DNA from: Ignavibacteria bacterium
GTDB taxonomy: Bacteria > Bacteroidota > Ignavibacteria > Ignavibacteriales > Ignavibacteriaceae
Direction: 5' to 3'
Length of the DNA stretch: 64,000 nucleotides
NCBI GenBank assembly: GCA_017302895.1
Contig: JAFLBV010000004.1
Location: 186,001-250,000 of the forward strand
Part shown: positions 1 to 8,725 of the stretch, piece after piece
Position numbering within the stretch: the first letter of the stretch is position 1
How the letters are laid out: each line of letters begins with the position of its first letter
Position numbers and translations under genes: made by a program
Notes under the pieces: model-generated
Seen by the model: the letters and a program-made list of their open reading frames with translations, nothing else
Told to the model about the DNA's origin: nothing
Database searches by the model: none

Positions 1-2164
1 TCCCGGGTATGAAAACGGGCTGACCAAACAATATTGTCTGAAATACAGCGGGAGGATTCACACCGAAAGAGCCATCAGGTCCTTCGTTCCAGATATAACT
101 GCTGTTTCTTATCGAATCTGTACCGAACAGATCATCCACATAATCACCCATGTCGGTATCACTCCACGCCGAAAAAATGGCATTGGAGATATTTGGTGTT
201 ACAGTCCCTTTATTCACAATTTCATACCGGATAAATATTGCATCCCTTACCGCATAAGAAGACGAGTTTGGGAACGCATAAAGAGTCTGCCTCACTTCTA
301 TCCCGGCAGGATATTCTGCGAATCTCCTTAATTCTCTCGGAACAGCATCGTTGTAAACACAATAATATGAGATTTCACCCAGAATCTCCGGCATGTCCTC
401 GTTTGGCTCCCAGATTCCGTTATTATTCAAGTCAATTGGATCGTATATCCCGTTATGATTACCGTCCCAATACCTTGCACCTGACTGAACAGCATACTTC
501 CAGTACTGCCAGCTCATTCCGAAAGCCGAATCCTCGAGTGCCACACGATAAATTCCGTTTCTCGGGTCCTCCGGCTGGGACCCTACAAGTCCTGTTTGAT
601 AATCGTCTATTCTCGAGGCTGACATCACACTTGCCGTCCAGACTGCCCCGTCCTTGATTCCCGAAAGTGAAAACCCGTTTGAAAAAATAATCGGAATCGA
701 ATCATATCTGATTGAGGATTTGCCTTCAATGCTGACATCTCCAATTACACCATTTCGGTCGAACGGTACCCATAATGACCCGGTCGTAAAACTGTCCTTC
801 ACCTTTACACCATCTATTAAAAAGGCAAAAGTGAAATCGGAAGAAGCCAGAAAATGCGTCCCGCCGTTCATGAGGACACTCAGCCTCCCAAAATCACCCG
901 GAGAAGCAATTTTCACAAAACCTCTGAATATGCCGTCATTTGTTGTGGAATCGTTATGAAGTCCGTCATCGTACAGGTTAAATTCCACCGGCACTTCGTT
1001 TAATGTGCCCCTGATTTTCCCGTTTAGACTCAGTAGATGATAACCTGCATAAACCAGAAAGAAAATTGAATCACCCAGTGCAGGAACAGCCGGAAGCATT
1101 TTTGTGGAGTAAATAACAGGAGGTGCCGCATTATCCCCCATTGTCAGTCCATTCCCCCACCAGATTTTTACTTTTCCGGTCGGTGATGACCTAAGACTTG
1201 AAAAAACAATCACCGGTGACACAGATTGAGGGTTAATGTTCAGATTCGCATCATCACCGGCATATCGAGTCAACTGAACGGGTGTCTGCCAGTTGACCCC
1301 GTTCTCGGAACTTGTAATCCTGAAAAAATCAGAATTTCTGAACCTACCGATTGTATATTTTACCTGCCGGTAGAAGATGTGCAGATTTCCCTGCGAGTCT
1401 TTATAAAATTTTGGATTTCTGATCTCTTCCACCGCTGTGAACGCCGTAGTGGTATCGCGCCATTGCCCTGAAGCAGCACTGTATTTCATCAGCATGATTT
1501 TCCTGTTGGCTACATTCTTTTCCTGACACGCAAGAATCATGTCTCCATTTCCTGCCGGAAGAAGTGTTGCGTTACAGAATCCACCCGTTGTCAGTATTTG
1601 ATACTCTGAAAAAGTGTTCCCGTTGTCTGTGCTTCTTGAAAACCCGATCGAATTCTGGTTCTGTGAAATTGCCAGAATTATATCGTTGCCGCCGTTGTAA
1701 ATCGCCGATGTTATTTTAAGCTGACTTTCAACTGCTATACCGGTGAACAGTTTTAGATACCTGGCTATTCCCCAGTTTTCGCCTCCGTCATTGGAGATTT
1801 TATATTTATAAATACCTCCCCCGACTCTAAAGATGGCGAGCATTCTGTTGTTCGCAGCTTTAACGAGAAACGGAACAGATAAACTGTCATCAAGTGAAAG
1901 AGTCGTTACTGTTGTATCAAAGAAAAGTGAAGGAGTGGTCCAGGTGACTCCCTGGTTATAGCTTTTTGAGAGGAAATACTGAACTCTGCCGGGGTAGAAA
2001 TGCTCCGAATGAAGTGCTAAATACTGGTAGTTGGTTAAAGCAACTATCTCACTTGACTGGTGATTAAGTGTATCGCTTGCCCGATAGAAGGTTACAGGAT
2101 TTGTTTGTGCCCTAAGCAAAGATACAACGAAGATGAATATAAAACACAAATACTTTAAAAGCAT
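1..2164 (-). CDS. Large secreted sialidase/BNR-propeller-like protein (3' end outside window)
   Basis: Translating the minus strand from the ATG at 2164 gives an uninterrupted reading frame to the window edge (about 721 codons, C-terminus missing). It begins with a signal peptide (MLLKYLCFIFIFVV, probable cut after LRA before QTNP). The next ~350 residues have repeated 'SxDNGxTF/NGVNWQTP'-like strands typical of BNR/sialidase-type beta-propellers. A region with 'NLYDDGLHNDSTTNDGIFRG' resembles the choice-of-anchor X type Ig-like domain, followed by a part with 'DGNHNGIYDPIDLNNNGIWEP', an Asp/Asn-rich calcium-like loop. An AAGGAG ribosome site precedes the ATG. Such proteins in this group are usually exported by the type IX system, but the sorting domain, if any, is beyond the edge. 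Substrate and function are unknown; the propeller assignment is by repeat pattern only. Confidence 0.75.
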   Translation of the reverse strand, partial: MLLKYLCFIFIFVVSLLRAQTNPVTFYRASDTLNHQSSEIVALTNYQYLALHSEHFYPGRVQYFLSKSYNQGVTWTTPSLFFDTTVTTLSLDDSLSVPFLVKAANNRMLAIFRVGGGIYKYKISNDGGENWGIARYLKLFTGIAVESQLKITSAIYNGGNDIILAISQNQNSIGFSRSTDNGNTFSEYQILTTGGFCNATLLPAGNGDMILACQEKNVANRKIMLMKYSAASGQWRDTTTAFTAVEEIRNPKFYKDSQGNLHIFYRQVKYTIGRFRNSDFFRITSSENGVNWQTPVQLTRYAGDDANLNINPQSVSPVIVFSSLRSSPTGKVKIWWGNGLTMGDNAAPPVIYSTKMLPAVPALGDSIFFLVYAGYHLLSLNGKIRGTLNEVPVEFNLYDDGLHNDSTTNDGIFRGFVKIASPGDFGRLSVLMNGGTHFLASSDFTFAFLIDGVKVKDSFTTGSLWVPFDRNGVIGDVSIEGKSSIRYDSIPIIFSNGFSLSGIKDGAVWTASVMSASRIDDYQTGLVGSQPEDPRNGIYRVALEDSAFGMSWQYWKYAVQSGARYWDGNHNGIYDPIDLNNNGIWEPNEDMPEILGEISYYCVYNDAVPRELRRFAEYPAGIEVRQTLYAFPNSSSYAVRDAIFIRYEIVNKGTVTPNISNAIFSAWSDTDMGDYVDDLFGTDSIRNSSYIWNEGPDGSFGVNPPAVFQTILFGQPVFIPG

Positions 2165-2189
2165 GGCGTTTTTCTCCTTGTTTAATTTT

Positions 2190-2213
2190 CGGGGGCCCTC
2201 CTGCGGACCCCCG
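2190..2213 (-). other. Intergenic GC-rich hairpin
   Basis: CGGGGG at 2190-2195 pairs with CCCCCG at 2208-2213, with two further C-G pairs inside after one mismatch. It lies between the slyD-like stop and the start of the propeller protein on the minus strand. No T-run follows on either strand, so it is not a classical intrinsic terminator; it may attenuate read-through or stabilise an mRNA end. Confidence 0.4.
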
Positions 2214-2233
2214 GGACAATAAACGATAAATTC

Positions 2234-2659
2234 CTATTTAACTTCCACGATTTCTATCGCGAAGTTCAGGATTTCTCCTGCAAGGTCATGATTGGCATCA
2301 AGGGTAATGGTTTCATCATTCAATTCTATTACTGTCATGATAATGTTTTCACCATTTTCACCATCGAGTTCCAACCGGTCTCCGAGTTCCACTTCCATAT
2401 CGGGCAACTGGGCTCTCTGCACTTCCACCACAAGACTGTCACGATACTCACCGTAACCCAGTTCGGGGGGAACTGCCACATCCTTTTTCTCACCAACTTC
2501 CATCCCAAGGACTGCAAGCTCCAATCCGGGGATGATTTCATTGTTACCAACCCTGAAAACGAGCGGTTCTTTGCCGTATGACGATTCAAACTCCTCACCA
2601 TCCGCAAAAGTACCGGTGTAGTGCATCGTTACGAGTGAACCTTTTTGAATTGAAGCCAT
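2234..2659 (-). CDS. slyD: FKBP-type peptidyl-prolyl cis-trans isomerase, SlyD-like
   Basis: A 141-residue protein with the SlyD layout: an N-terminal half FKBP domain (VTMHYTGTFADGEEFESS, then the PPELGYGE loop), an inserted IF chaperone domain (about residues 70-120), and return to the FKBP strand at the end (ILNFAIEIVEV). It catalyses proline isomerisation and acts as a cytoplasmic folding helper. E. coli SlyD has a His/Cys-rich nickel-binding tail; this protein stops right after the FKBP fold and lacks it, so a nickel-delivery role is not supported. ATG start at 2659. It may be cotranscribed with the downstream secreted protein (69-nt gap containing a hairpin). Confidence 0.9.
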   Translation of the reverse strand: MASIQKGSLVTMHYTGTFADGEEFESSYGKEPLVFRVGNNEIIPGLELAVLGMEVGEKKDVAVPPELGYGEYRDSLVVEVQRAQLPDMEVELGDRLELDGENGENIIMTVIELNDETITLDANHDLAGEILNFAIEIVEVK

Positions 2660-2794
2660 TTTTATTCTCTTTCATTTTTGAAGTTAGCGAAACCGGTCTC
2701 AAATTATCTTTGAAACCACGAGGTAATATAATAAACAACTCTTTCTTTCACAATTATTTCCCTCGTCATCTGCTTTAGCCTTGTTACCCGCTCA

Positions 2795-2881
2795 AAATAA
2801 TCTCATAAAAATTAAAATATTACCTTATTTTGATCAAAAGTATACAAATAATGTATTTTAAAATATATTATTTGTATATTT
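2795..2881 (+). repeat. Direct repeat A (upstream of the AAA ATPase gene)
   Basis: This ~87-bp A+T-rich segment is matched by 4435-4520 in the same orientation. Both start AAATAATCTCATAAAA and contain an identical 28-base core (2843-2870 against 4482-4509). The differences outside the core are scattered substitutions plus a one-base gap. Copy A also carries the promoter of the ATPase gene. Confidence 0.85.
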
Positions 2882-2882
2882 G
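2875..2882 (+). promoter_or_regulatory. Bacteroidota-type -7 element, probably driving a leaderless mRNA
   Basis: TATATTTG at 2875-2882 matches the TAnnTTTG consensus. The predicted transcript start would lie within a few bases of the ATG at 2890, so the message is probably leaderless or nearly so. The -33 element is weak (only TG is kept at about 2852). Confidence 0.5.
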
Positions 2883-2889
2883 TGGTGTT

Positions 2890-4320
2890 ATGAATAAAAA
2901 AATCCGATTCAATCTGGTATCAGAAGAGTTGATTATTCAACGACTTCAATTCGAAAATCCATGGTGGACCACCGGTCAGCCCGCAGAATTTTTCGCCACT
3001 TTTGAAAAAAGGCTTCACTTCCCTGATTTCCAGGAACTTGTTGAAGAAACTTCTATCAGGAGAGCGGTTATCCTTATGGGCCCCAGGCGGGTTGGGAAGA
3101 CAGTTTTGATGCACCAGTCAATAAGTGAGTTGTTAAAGCATAAAATACCCTCCAGTCAAATTTTCTATATTAGTATTGAAAACCCGATATACAACTATCG
3201 AGGGCTCGAGGAATTGTTTCATCTTTCGCTTAAGGCAAGTGGCAGGAAAGAACCGAAAGGATGCTTTATCTTTTTCGATGAGATACAGTACCTGAAAGAC
3301 TGGGAGATCCACCTTAAATCTCTCGTGGATAGTTATCCCTACACAAAATTCATCGTTTCAGGTTCAGCCTCGGCTGCCCTCAAGTTAAAAAGCATGGAAA
3401 GTGGAGCCGGAAGGTTTACTGACTTTAAACTTCCGCCTCTCTCCTTCAGGGAATATCTCGCTCTTCTGAAACTTGATCAACTTGTGGAAAAAGTTAACAA
3501 CGGGAATCCGGTTTTTCCAATCTCTGAATTTACCTCCCTTAACATAAAGGAGCTAAATAATCAATTTATAAACTATATAAATTTTGGTGGCTATCCTGAA
3601 GTTATCTTTAACAAAACGATTCAATCAGATCCGGGAAGATATATTAAAAACGATATTATCGATAAAGTCCTGCTCCGTGACTTGCCGGGTTTATATGGCA
3701 TAAGAGATGTTCAGGAACTTAACTCTTTTTTCACAACACTGGCTTATAATTCGGGAAATGAACTTTCATTAGAAAGTCTCAGCTCTACAAGTGGTGTCGA
3801 CAAAAATCTCCTTAAGCGATATCTTGAGTATCTTGAGGCTGCATTTCTCATCAGAATCTTAAACAGAGTTGATGATTCAGGAAAAAAATTCAGACGGGCA
3901 ACCTTTTACAAGATTTATCTGACGAATCCGTCTTTAAGAAGTGCCCTTTTCACACCGGTATCGCAGATGGATGATTCCTTTGGTAACATGGTCGAAACGG
4001 CTATCATGTCGCAGTTGTTTTATAAAGACGAAATAAAGCCTTATTATGCCAGATGGAGCCAGGGGAAAAGTCACGGCGAGGTCGACCTGGTTTTACTCGA
4101 TGATATGAAGTTAAAACCAAAATATGCCGTTGAAATCAAATGGAGCAACCGTTATTTTGACAAGCCGTCAGATTTAAAAAGCCTGACATATTTTTGTAAA
4201 AAGAATAACTTACAAACTGCTCTCGTTACAACAATTGACAGGACAGGTAACAAAGAATCAGGTGATTTGAATCTAAACTTTATACCGGCCTCTCTGCTGG
4301 CATATTCCGTGAGTCTCTGA
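2890..4320 (+). CDS. AAA+ ATPase with DUF4143 C-terminal domain
   Basis: A 476-residue protein of the AAA_14/DUF4143 family, whose role is mostly unknown. A P-loop is visible (GPRRVGKTV, about residue 65) with Walker B (FIFFDEIQYL), followed by the arginine-rich DUF4143 part. Near the C-terminus 'GEVDLVLLDD' and 'YAVEIKWS' preserve the spacing of a PD-(D/E)xK nuclease-like core. An in-frame ATG 60 nt upstream (2830) would add a Tyr/Ile-rich tail read through the promoter, so 2890 is preferred. The gene stands alone, with no operon partners, and sits between two direct repeats (2795-2881, 4435-4520), which suggests a mobile or recombined unit. Family members are often multicopy in Bacteroidota genomes; a defence, toxin-antitoxin or housekeeping role cannot be decided here. 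Confidence 0.85.
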   Translation: MNKKIRFNLVSEELIIQRLQFENPWWTTGQPAEFFATFEKRLHFPDFQELVEETSIRRAVILMGPRRVGKTVLMHQSISELLKHKIPSSQIFYISIENPIYNYRGLEELFHLSLKASGRKEPKGCFIFFDEIQYLKDWEIHLKSLVDSYPYTKFIVSGSASAALKLKSMESGAGRFTDFKLPPLSFREYLALLKLDQLVEKVNNGNPVFPISEFTSLNIKELNNQFINYINFGGYPEVIFNKTIQSDPGRYIKNDIIDKVLLRDLPGLYGIRDVQELNSFFTTLAYNSGNELSLESLSSTSGVDKNLLKRYLEYLEAAFLIRILNRVDDSGKKFRRATFYKIYLTNPSLRSALFTPVSQMDDSFGNMVETAIMSQLFYKDEIKPYYARWSQGKSHGEVDLVLLDDMKLKPKYAVEIKWSNRYFDKPSDLKSLTYFCKKNNLQTALVTTIDRTGNKESGDLNLNFIPASLLAYSVSL

Positions 4321-4434
4321 TATTATTTTCGAGTTAAATCAGAGGCAACTAGTTCATTGTCCAAAAAATTTCAGACCAATGGCGTTGGGATTCATCCCAT
4401 CGAAAACAATCAGGGAAAATCAATCCAAATCACT

Positions 4435-4520
4435 AAATAATCTCATAAAATCTCAAATTTTATCTTATTTCGACAAAATGGTACAAATAATGTATTTTAA
4501 AATATATTAATTGCGCATTT
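4435..4520 (+). repeat. Direct repeat B (downstream of the AAA ATPase gene)
   Basis: Second copy of the 87-bp repeat described at 2795. Here the -7 promoter element is changed (TATATTTG becomes GCATTTTG) and no reading frame follows, so this copy looks like the decayed promoter of a lost second unit or one end of an insertion. Confidence 0.85.
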
Positions 4521-4526
4521 TGCCAC

Positions 4527-4568
4527 AAAAAAAAGCTGTCACCGAATAAACAGCGACAGCTTTTTTTT
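4527..4568 (-). terminator. Bidirectional intrinsic terminator after ackA
   Basis: AAAAAAAAGCTGTC (4527-4540) pairs with GACAGCTTTTTTTT (4555-4568). The A- and T-tracts make it work in both directions; it ends the acetate kinase transcript 18 nt past the stop and could also end the ATPase message. Confidence 0.85.
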
Positions 4569-4585
4569 AATTCTTCAGAAATTTA

Positions 4586-5791
4586 TCAGAGATCCACTTC
4601 GATTCCCTTGATAATTACCTCGGTATCGAGTGCAATCACAAGTTCTTCGTTTGTGGGGATTCTGAAAACTTTCACTTTCGAGTCTACAGGAGAGATATCT
4701 TCATCACCTGCGGCATTTTTAGCTTCATCAATGTCCATACCCATGAACTTCAGACTTTTACAGACTGCGGAACGGACATCGGGAGAATTTTCGCCGATAC
4801 CACCAGTAAATACAAGGGCATCAATTCCACCCATTGCCGCTGCATAGGCACCGACATATTTGGTGATTCTGTAACAGAAAACATCAAAAGCATATTTCGA
4901 TCTCTTGTGACCTTCCTTCATCGCAGAGATAATCTCACGCATGTCGGATGATTCACCGCTGATACCAACGAGGCCGCTGTGTTTGTTCAGAAGGGTGTTG
5001 GCTTCGGAAAGCTGTAATCCTTCCTTACCCATGATATGCAGAATAATTGATGTATCGATATCACCACACCTTGTACCCATCAGAAGTCCTTCAAGGGGAG
5101 TAAATCCCATAGAGGTATCAACCGAGGTGCCATGATCAACTGCCGCCATGCTGCAGCCGTTTCCGAGGTGAGCGGTAACCACCTTCAATTCATTCAAAGG
5201 TTTGCCGAGCTTTTTTGCAGCCCTTCCGGCTACAAATCTGTGCGAAGTACCGTGAAAACCATAACGACGAATCTGATGACTCTTGTAAAGCTCATACGGG
5301 ATTCCGTACAGATACGCTTTTGGCTCCATCTTGGAATGGAAAGCTGTATCAAAAACACCAACCTGTGGTATATTCGGAAGTACTCTCGTAACAGCCTGAA
5401 TACCTTTAATGTTTGGTGGATTGTGAAGTGGTGCCAGACCTACATTATCCTGTAAAACCTTTATTACTTCCTGCGTTATAAGAACAGAACCTGTAAAGGT
5501 CTCACCACCGTGGACAACTCTGTGCCCGACGGCGTCTATTTCACTTTTATCTTCTATCACTCCGTGATTTTTGGAGAGAAGAACAGCAAGAACATACTCT
5601 ATACCGATTGCATGATCGAGAATCTCACCAACTATGTTAATCTTGTCACCATCATACCTGATGTGAGTAAGCACAGCTCCCGACATTCCGATTCTGTCAA
5701 CCAGACCTTTTGCGAGTGCAACCCTTTGAACAGTATCATAGAATTGATACTTGATCGACGAACTGCCGCAATTTAATACTAATACTTTCAT
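4586..5791 (-). CDS. ackA: Acetate kinase
   Basis: A 401-residue acetate kinase of normal length. It interconverts acetyl phosphate + ADP and acetate + ATP, giving ATP in fermentation or activating acetate. Visible family signatures include the N-terminal NCGSSSIKYQFY motif, GHRVVHGG, VFDTAFH, RRYGFHGTSH, HLGNGCS and the ATP-site VFTGGIGEN. No phosphotransacetylase gene is next to it; instead it follows a 3-hydroxyacyl-CoA dehydrogenase gene with a 6-nt gap, which suggests a shared transcript linked to acyl-CoA/acetate metabolism. ATG start at 5791; strong terminator downstream. Confidence 0.97.
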   Translation of the reverse strand: MKVLVLNCGSSSIKYQFYDTVQRVALAKGLVDRIGMSGAVLTHIRYDGDKINIVGEILDHAIGIEYVLAVLLSKNHGVIEDKSEIDAVGHRVVHGGETFTGSVLITQEVIKVLQDNVGLAPLHNPPNIKGIQAVTRVLPNIPQVGVFDTAFHSKMEPKAYLYGIPYELYKSHQIRRYGFHGTSHRFVAGRAAKKLGKPLNELKVVTAHLGNGCSMAAVDHGTSVDTSMGFTPLEGLLMGTRCGDIDTSIILHIMGKEGLQLSEANTLLNKHSGLVGISGESSDMREIISAMKEGHKRSKYAFDVFCYRITKYVGAYAAAMGGIDALVFTGGIGENSPDVRSAVCKSLKFMGMDIDEAKNAAGDEDISPVDSKVKVFRIPTNEELVIALDTEVIIKGIEVDL

Positions 5792-5797
5792 TTTCGC

Positions 5798-6733
5798 CTA
5801 CGAGATTATTTTACCATTTGAGTCATAAACATAAAAGCCCTGACCCGTTTTTCTTCCGAGCTTCTGCTCACGCACAAGTTTCCTGAGAATCGGGCATGCT
5901 CTGTACCTTGGTTCACCGAGAGTTTTCCAAAGTGTATCCATCCATGCAAGCACTTCATCCAACCCCATCATGTCTGCCATTTCGAGCGGACCGTGCTGAA
6001 AGTTGAACCCGATTTTCATGGCTGTGTCTATATCCTTGGCTGAAGCTATTCCCTCGAGAAGGATATGCATCGCTTCATTCAAAAGGGGAACTATGGCTCT
6101 CGTGGTTACATATCCCGGATATTCATAAACTTCGATGGAAGTCTTGCCCAGCCGGTTGGCGAATTCCTTGATAATCTTCAAAGTTGACGCAGATGTGTGC
6201 AGACATTTTATGACCTCTACAAGGGGTCTCTTTGGCACGGGATTCAGGAAGTGCATCCCGATTACCTTGTCAGGTCGCCCTGTACATTCTGCGAGCTTTG
6301 TCAAACTTAAAGTGGAAGTGTTGGAAACAAAAATTGTTTCCTTCTTTGCAATCTTGTCGATGTCCATGAAGATTTTTTTCTTCAGATCGAATTCCTCATC
6401 GACTGCTTCAACTATGAGGTCGCATCCTGCAACGAGTTTAATGTCAGTCACCCAGCTTATTCTGCTGGTGATCGCTTTTTTCTCTGATGCAGTCATCGCC
6501 CATCTTTTTATTTCATTATCGATGCTGTCAGACAAACTTGCTTTTGCATAATCAATCCTGTCAGTAGTCTTTTCCACGATAATGACTTCAATGCCGTTTG
6601 CTGCTATAGCCTGAGCAATACCCTGACCCATAACACCGGCACCTATAATTCCAACACGGTTTATAGAATCAAAAGATTCCGATAAAACCGATCTTTTTAG
6701 TATTTCATCAATGTTTATATTGTCTTCCTGCAT
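5798..6733 (-). CDS. 3-hydroxybutyryl/3-hydroxyacyl-CoA dehydrogenase
   Basis: A 311-residue NAD-dependent dehydrogenase: Rossmann motif [13 protein letters not shown] near residue 28, [12 protein letters not shown], the HFLNPVP motif, and a C-terminal 3HCDH dimer domain ([13 protein letters not shown]). It oxidises or reduces 3-hydroxyacyl-CoA in beta-oxidation or butyrate-type pathways. A GTG at 6763 could extend the protein by ten residues, but the ATG at 6733 has an AAGGAA site about 9 nt upstream and is preferred. The N-terminal ~25 residues before the Rossmann fold are longer than in typical Hbd. It sits directly upstream of ackA. Confidence 0.92.
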   Translation of the reverse strand: MQEDNINIDEILKRSVLSESFDSINRVGIIGAGVMGQGIAQAIAANGIEVIIVEKTTDRIDYAKASLSDSIDNEIKRWAMTASEKKAITSRISWVTDIKLVAGCDLIVEAVDEEFDLKKKIFMDIDKIAKKETIFVSNTSTLSLTKLAECTGRPDKVIGMHFLNPVPKRPLVEVIKCLHTSASTLKIIKEFANRLGKTSIEVYEYPGYVTTRAIVPLLNEAMHILLEGIASAKDIDTAMKIGFNFQHGPLEMADMMGLDEVLAWMDTLWKTLGEPRYRACPILRKLVREQKLGRKTGQGFYVYDSNGKIIS

Positions 6734-6826
6734 CTGTCCATTCCTTAGTAAAACAATTTGCACTTATTTACAAGCAATTATGATGCCAATCGTTTTTTGG
6801 CTCATATTCACCGTTTTTTCAGCCTC

Positions 6827-7630
6827 TTAATAGTCTTTTTTCTCAAAAATAATAATTGTAGAACCGAAAACGGTAAAAATAAACAAAACAGTGCTAATAA
6901 TCAGTTTTAACAGATGGCCTTCTGGAAGCGCCTGATCCGCCATGAAGAACGAACTTGAGAACTCTGTGCTTTTTGGTAATATCCAATAGAGTACATTTAT
7001 CGTCTCTCTCAGCCAGACATTTGTGGAAGTCTGTACCATCTCATGGAATACATACAGTATGGATGAAACCACAACGCTGTAAGCTATCGCAGTCAACAAT
7101 CCGGCTATCGGTGATCTAAAACTGAACGAAACAAAAAGGACAAAATGAAACATTATAATGAAACCAAGCAGGTTAAGGAAACCCCATACGAGTACTTCAC
7201 CATAAAAGATTCCAAAAATAGCAGAGTGGGTAAGCCAGACTCCCATAATGAGTGCGAAAAGTACGGCGGCCTGAAACAGGATCCCACTAATGAAAGCGCC
7301 GGTCAATATCTGCCAACGCCTCACCGGTAACGATAGAAAGAGATCGAAAACACCCCTTTTCAAAATTGAATTTACCGATATGGCAACAGTAAACAAGCCG
7401 ATAAAGACCATCAATTGTACTGTACTGTTCAAGAGGTTAATCAGTGTGAAATCGTAACTTTGCTCCATTTTTGCTTTCGCTGTCCCGGGATCGATGTTAC
7501 TGAAAACAGTATATGACACCAGCGCAGAAATGGCTATCATCACCAATACACCTGCAACTGTTACCCAGAATGATTTACTTCTCCTGATATGATCAAAAAA
7601 GAATGAAACCGATTGTGTTATGCCTCTCAT
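6827..7630 (-). CDS. ABC transporter permease (ABC-2 type)
   Basis: A 267-residue integral membrane protein with about six hydrophobic segments (for example residues 22-43, 67-85, 111-130, 148-170, 178-197 and 242-258). It resembles the NosY/ABC-2 exporter permeases. Its ATG overlaps the stop of the upstream ATPase gene by four bases (ATGA), so the two are translationally coupled and form one exporter. The substrate is unknown; the permease is short and has no large extracytoplasmic domain. Confidence 0.85.
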   Translation of the reverse strand: MRGITQSVSFFFDHIRRSKSFWVTVAGVLVMIAISALVSYTVFSNIDPGTAKAKMEQSYDFTLINLLNSTVQLMVFIGLFTVAISVNSILKRGVFDLFLSLPVRRWQILTGAFISGILFQAAVLFALIMGVWLTHSAIFGIFYGEVLVWGFLNLLGFIIMFHFVLFVSFSFRSPIAGLLTAIAYSVVVSSILYVFHEMVQTSTNVWLRETINVLYWILPKSTEFSSSFFMADQALPEGHLLKLIISTVLFIFTVFGSTIIIFEKKDY

Positions 7631-8550
7631 TTGTTCCCCCTGTCGTCAGCGGTAATTGTGTTAATAAACAGTTCTTCAAGATTGGAGCGCTTTAAGGAAA
7701 TCTCTTCGATAAAAATATCGAGTATCCTGACTTTGTCAATTATTTTGTTTAGTCTCTCCAGGTCGGAACCATTATATCTGTAGATGTTATCGCTTTTCTT
7801 CTCAAGATAAATAATGCTGTTCTCCTCTTCCTGTGTGAGTGGTCGCGAAATCCTTAGTTCATAATTGGTGTTCTCATGTGTAAGTTCGTCAAGAGTACCT
7901 GATCGCAGGAGTTTCCCTTTGTGCAGAATGGCAACTGAATCAGTCACCATCTCAACCTCTGATAGAATGTGGCTGTTCAGGAAAATGGTTTTGCCCTGAC
8001 TTTTAAGGTCAAGCAGAAGCGAGCGAATCTCTTTTCTTCCTACCGGATCAATACCGTCAGTAGGCTCATCAAGAATTATTAAATCAGGATCGTGAAGCAG
8101 GGCACGGGCAAGTCCGAGCCGCTGGTTTTGTCCTTTGGAGAAAGTTTTTGCCTTTCTGTCAGCGATCTTTGAAAGTCCCAGCCGTTCGAACAGTTCATCC
8201 GTTCTCTTCTTCACCAAAGAAGACTCCATTTCATAAAACCTGGCGAAAGCTTCCATCGACTGTCTCGCGGAGAAAACTTCGGGGAACTGTACATTCTCAG
8301 GAAGATATCCGATTCTTTGTTTCAAAAGATGATTATACTCTTTTGAACCAAAGAGTGAGTAACTGCCTGATGTAAGTTTGGTTACTCCCAGCAGGATTTT
8401 GATAAATGTTGTCTTCCCTGCACCGTTTTGCCCCAGAAGTCCAAAAACCTGCCCCGGCATCACAGAGATGGAAAAATCTTCAAGTGCCTTCACCTTGAAT
8501 TTTCCTGAATAGATCTTGGTTAGATTATTGCTGCTGACAATTTCTGACAT
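7627..8550 (-). CDS. ABC transporter ATP-binding protein
   Basis: A 307-residue ATPase: Walker A GQNGAGKTT (residues ~39-47), ABC signature FSKGQNQRL (a variant of LSGGQ), Walker B DLIILDEPTDGID, and the H-loop NSHIL. The ~80 residues after the ATPase core form the variable C-terminal domain seen in exporter ATPases of the CcmA/NosF type. It pairs with the overlapping downstream permease gene. Gene order suggests that the downstream dehydrogenase and ackA could share the transcript (93-nt gap), but no functional link is evident. Confidence 0.9.
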   Translation of the reverse strand: MSEIVSSNNLTKIYSGKFKVKALEDFSISVMPGQVFGLLGQNGAGKTTFIKILLGVTKLTSGSYSLFGSKEYNHLLKQRIGYLPENVQFPEVFSARQSMEAFARFYEMESSLVKKRTDELFERLGLSKIADRKAKTFSKGQNQRLGLARALLHDPDLIILDEPTDGIDPVGRKEIRSLLLDLKSQGKTIFLNSHILSEVEMVTDSVAILHKGKLLRSGTLDELTHENTNYELRISRPLTQEEENSIIYLEKKSDNIYRYNGSDLERLNKIIDKVRILDIFIEEISLKRSNLEELFINTITADDRGNK

Positions 8551-8687
8551 TCTTTAACCTTTTGTAAATGAATTGTGCAAATTGCAAAATATGCTGGAAT
8601 TCGGGCGGGATTATTGTTTAAGTGGTAATTATCTCTTTTGGCGGGAACTTAACAACGACAAAATTCAGGTATTAATAATAGAACCAT

Positions 8688-8724
8688 CAGCTAATAGCTA
8701 ATAGTTCATAGATCATAGCTCATA
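8688..8724. repeat. Degenerate short A+T repeat in spacer
   Basis: The stretch 8688-8724 is made of imperfect 7-9-base repeats of the form AGCTAATAGCTAATAG / TTCATAGATCATAGCTCATA. Similar degenerate 'ACTCATAA' strings are found at 30609-30642. It lies directly after the gpsA stop codon. Apart from this, the 8551-8725 spacer shows no gene or clear promoter. Confidence 0.5.
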
Positions 8725-8725
8725 C

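Noticed and set aside
34..1471. Several plus-strand open frames of 66-139 codons
   Set aside because: They lie antisense to a continuous minus-strand frame with a signal peptide and propeller-like repeats; they have no ribosome sites or family features.
2190..2213. Hairpin as intrinsic terminator
   Set aside because: No T-run on either strand after the stem; kept only as an unassigned hairpin.
2830..2889. Upstream ATG of the AAA ATPase gene
   Set aside because: The extra 20 residues would be encoded inside the duplicated promoter repeat, and the TAnnTTTG element would then lie within the coding sequence.
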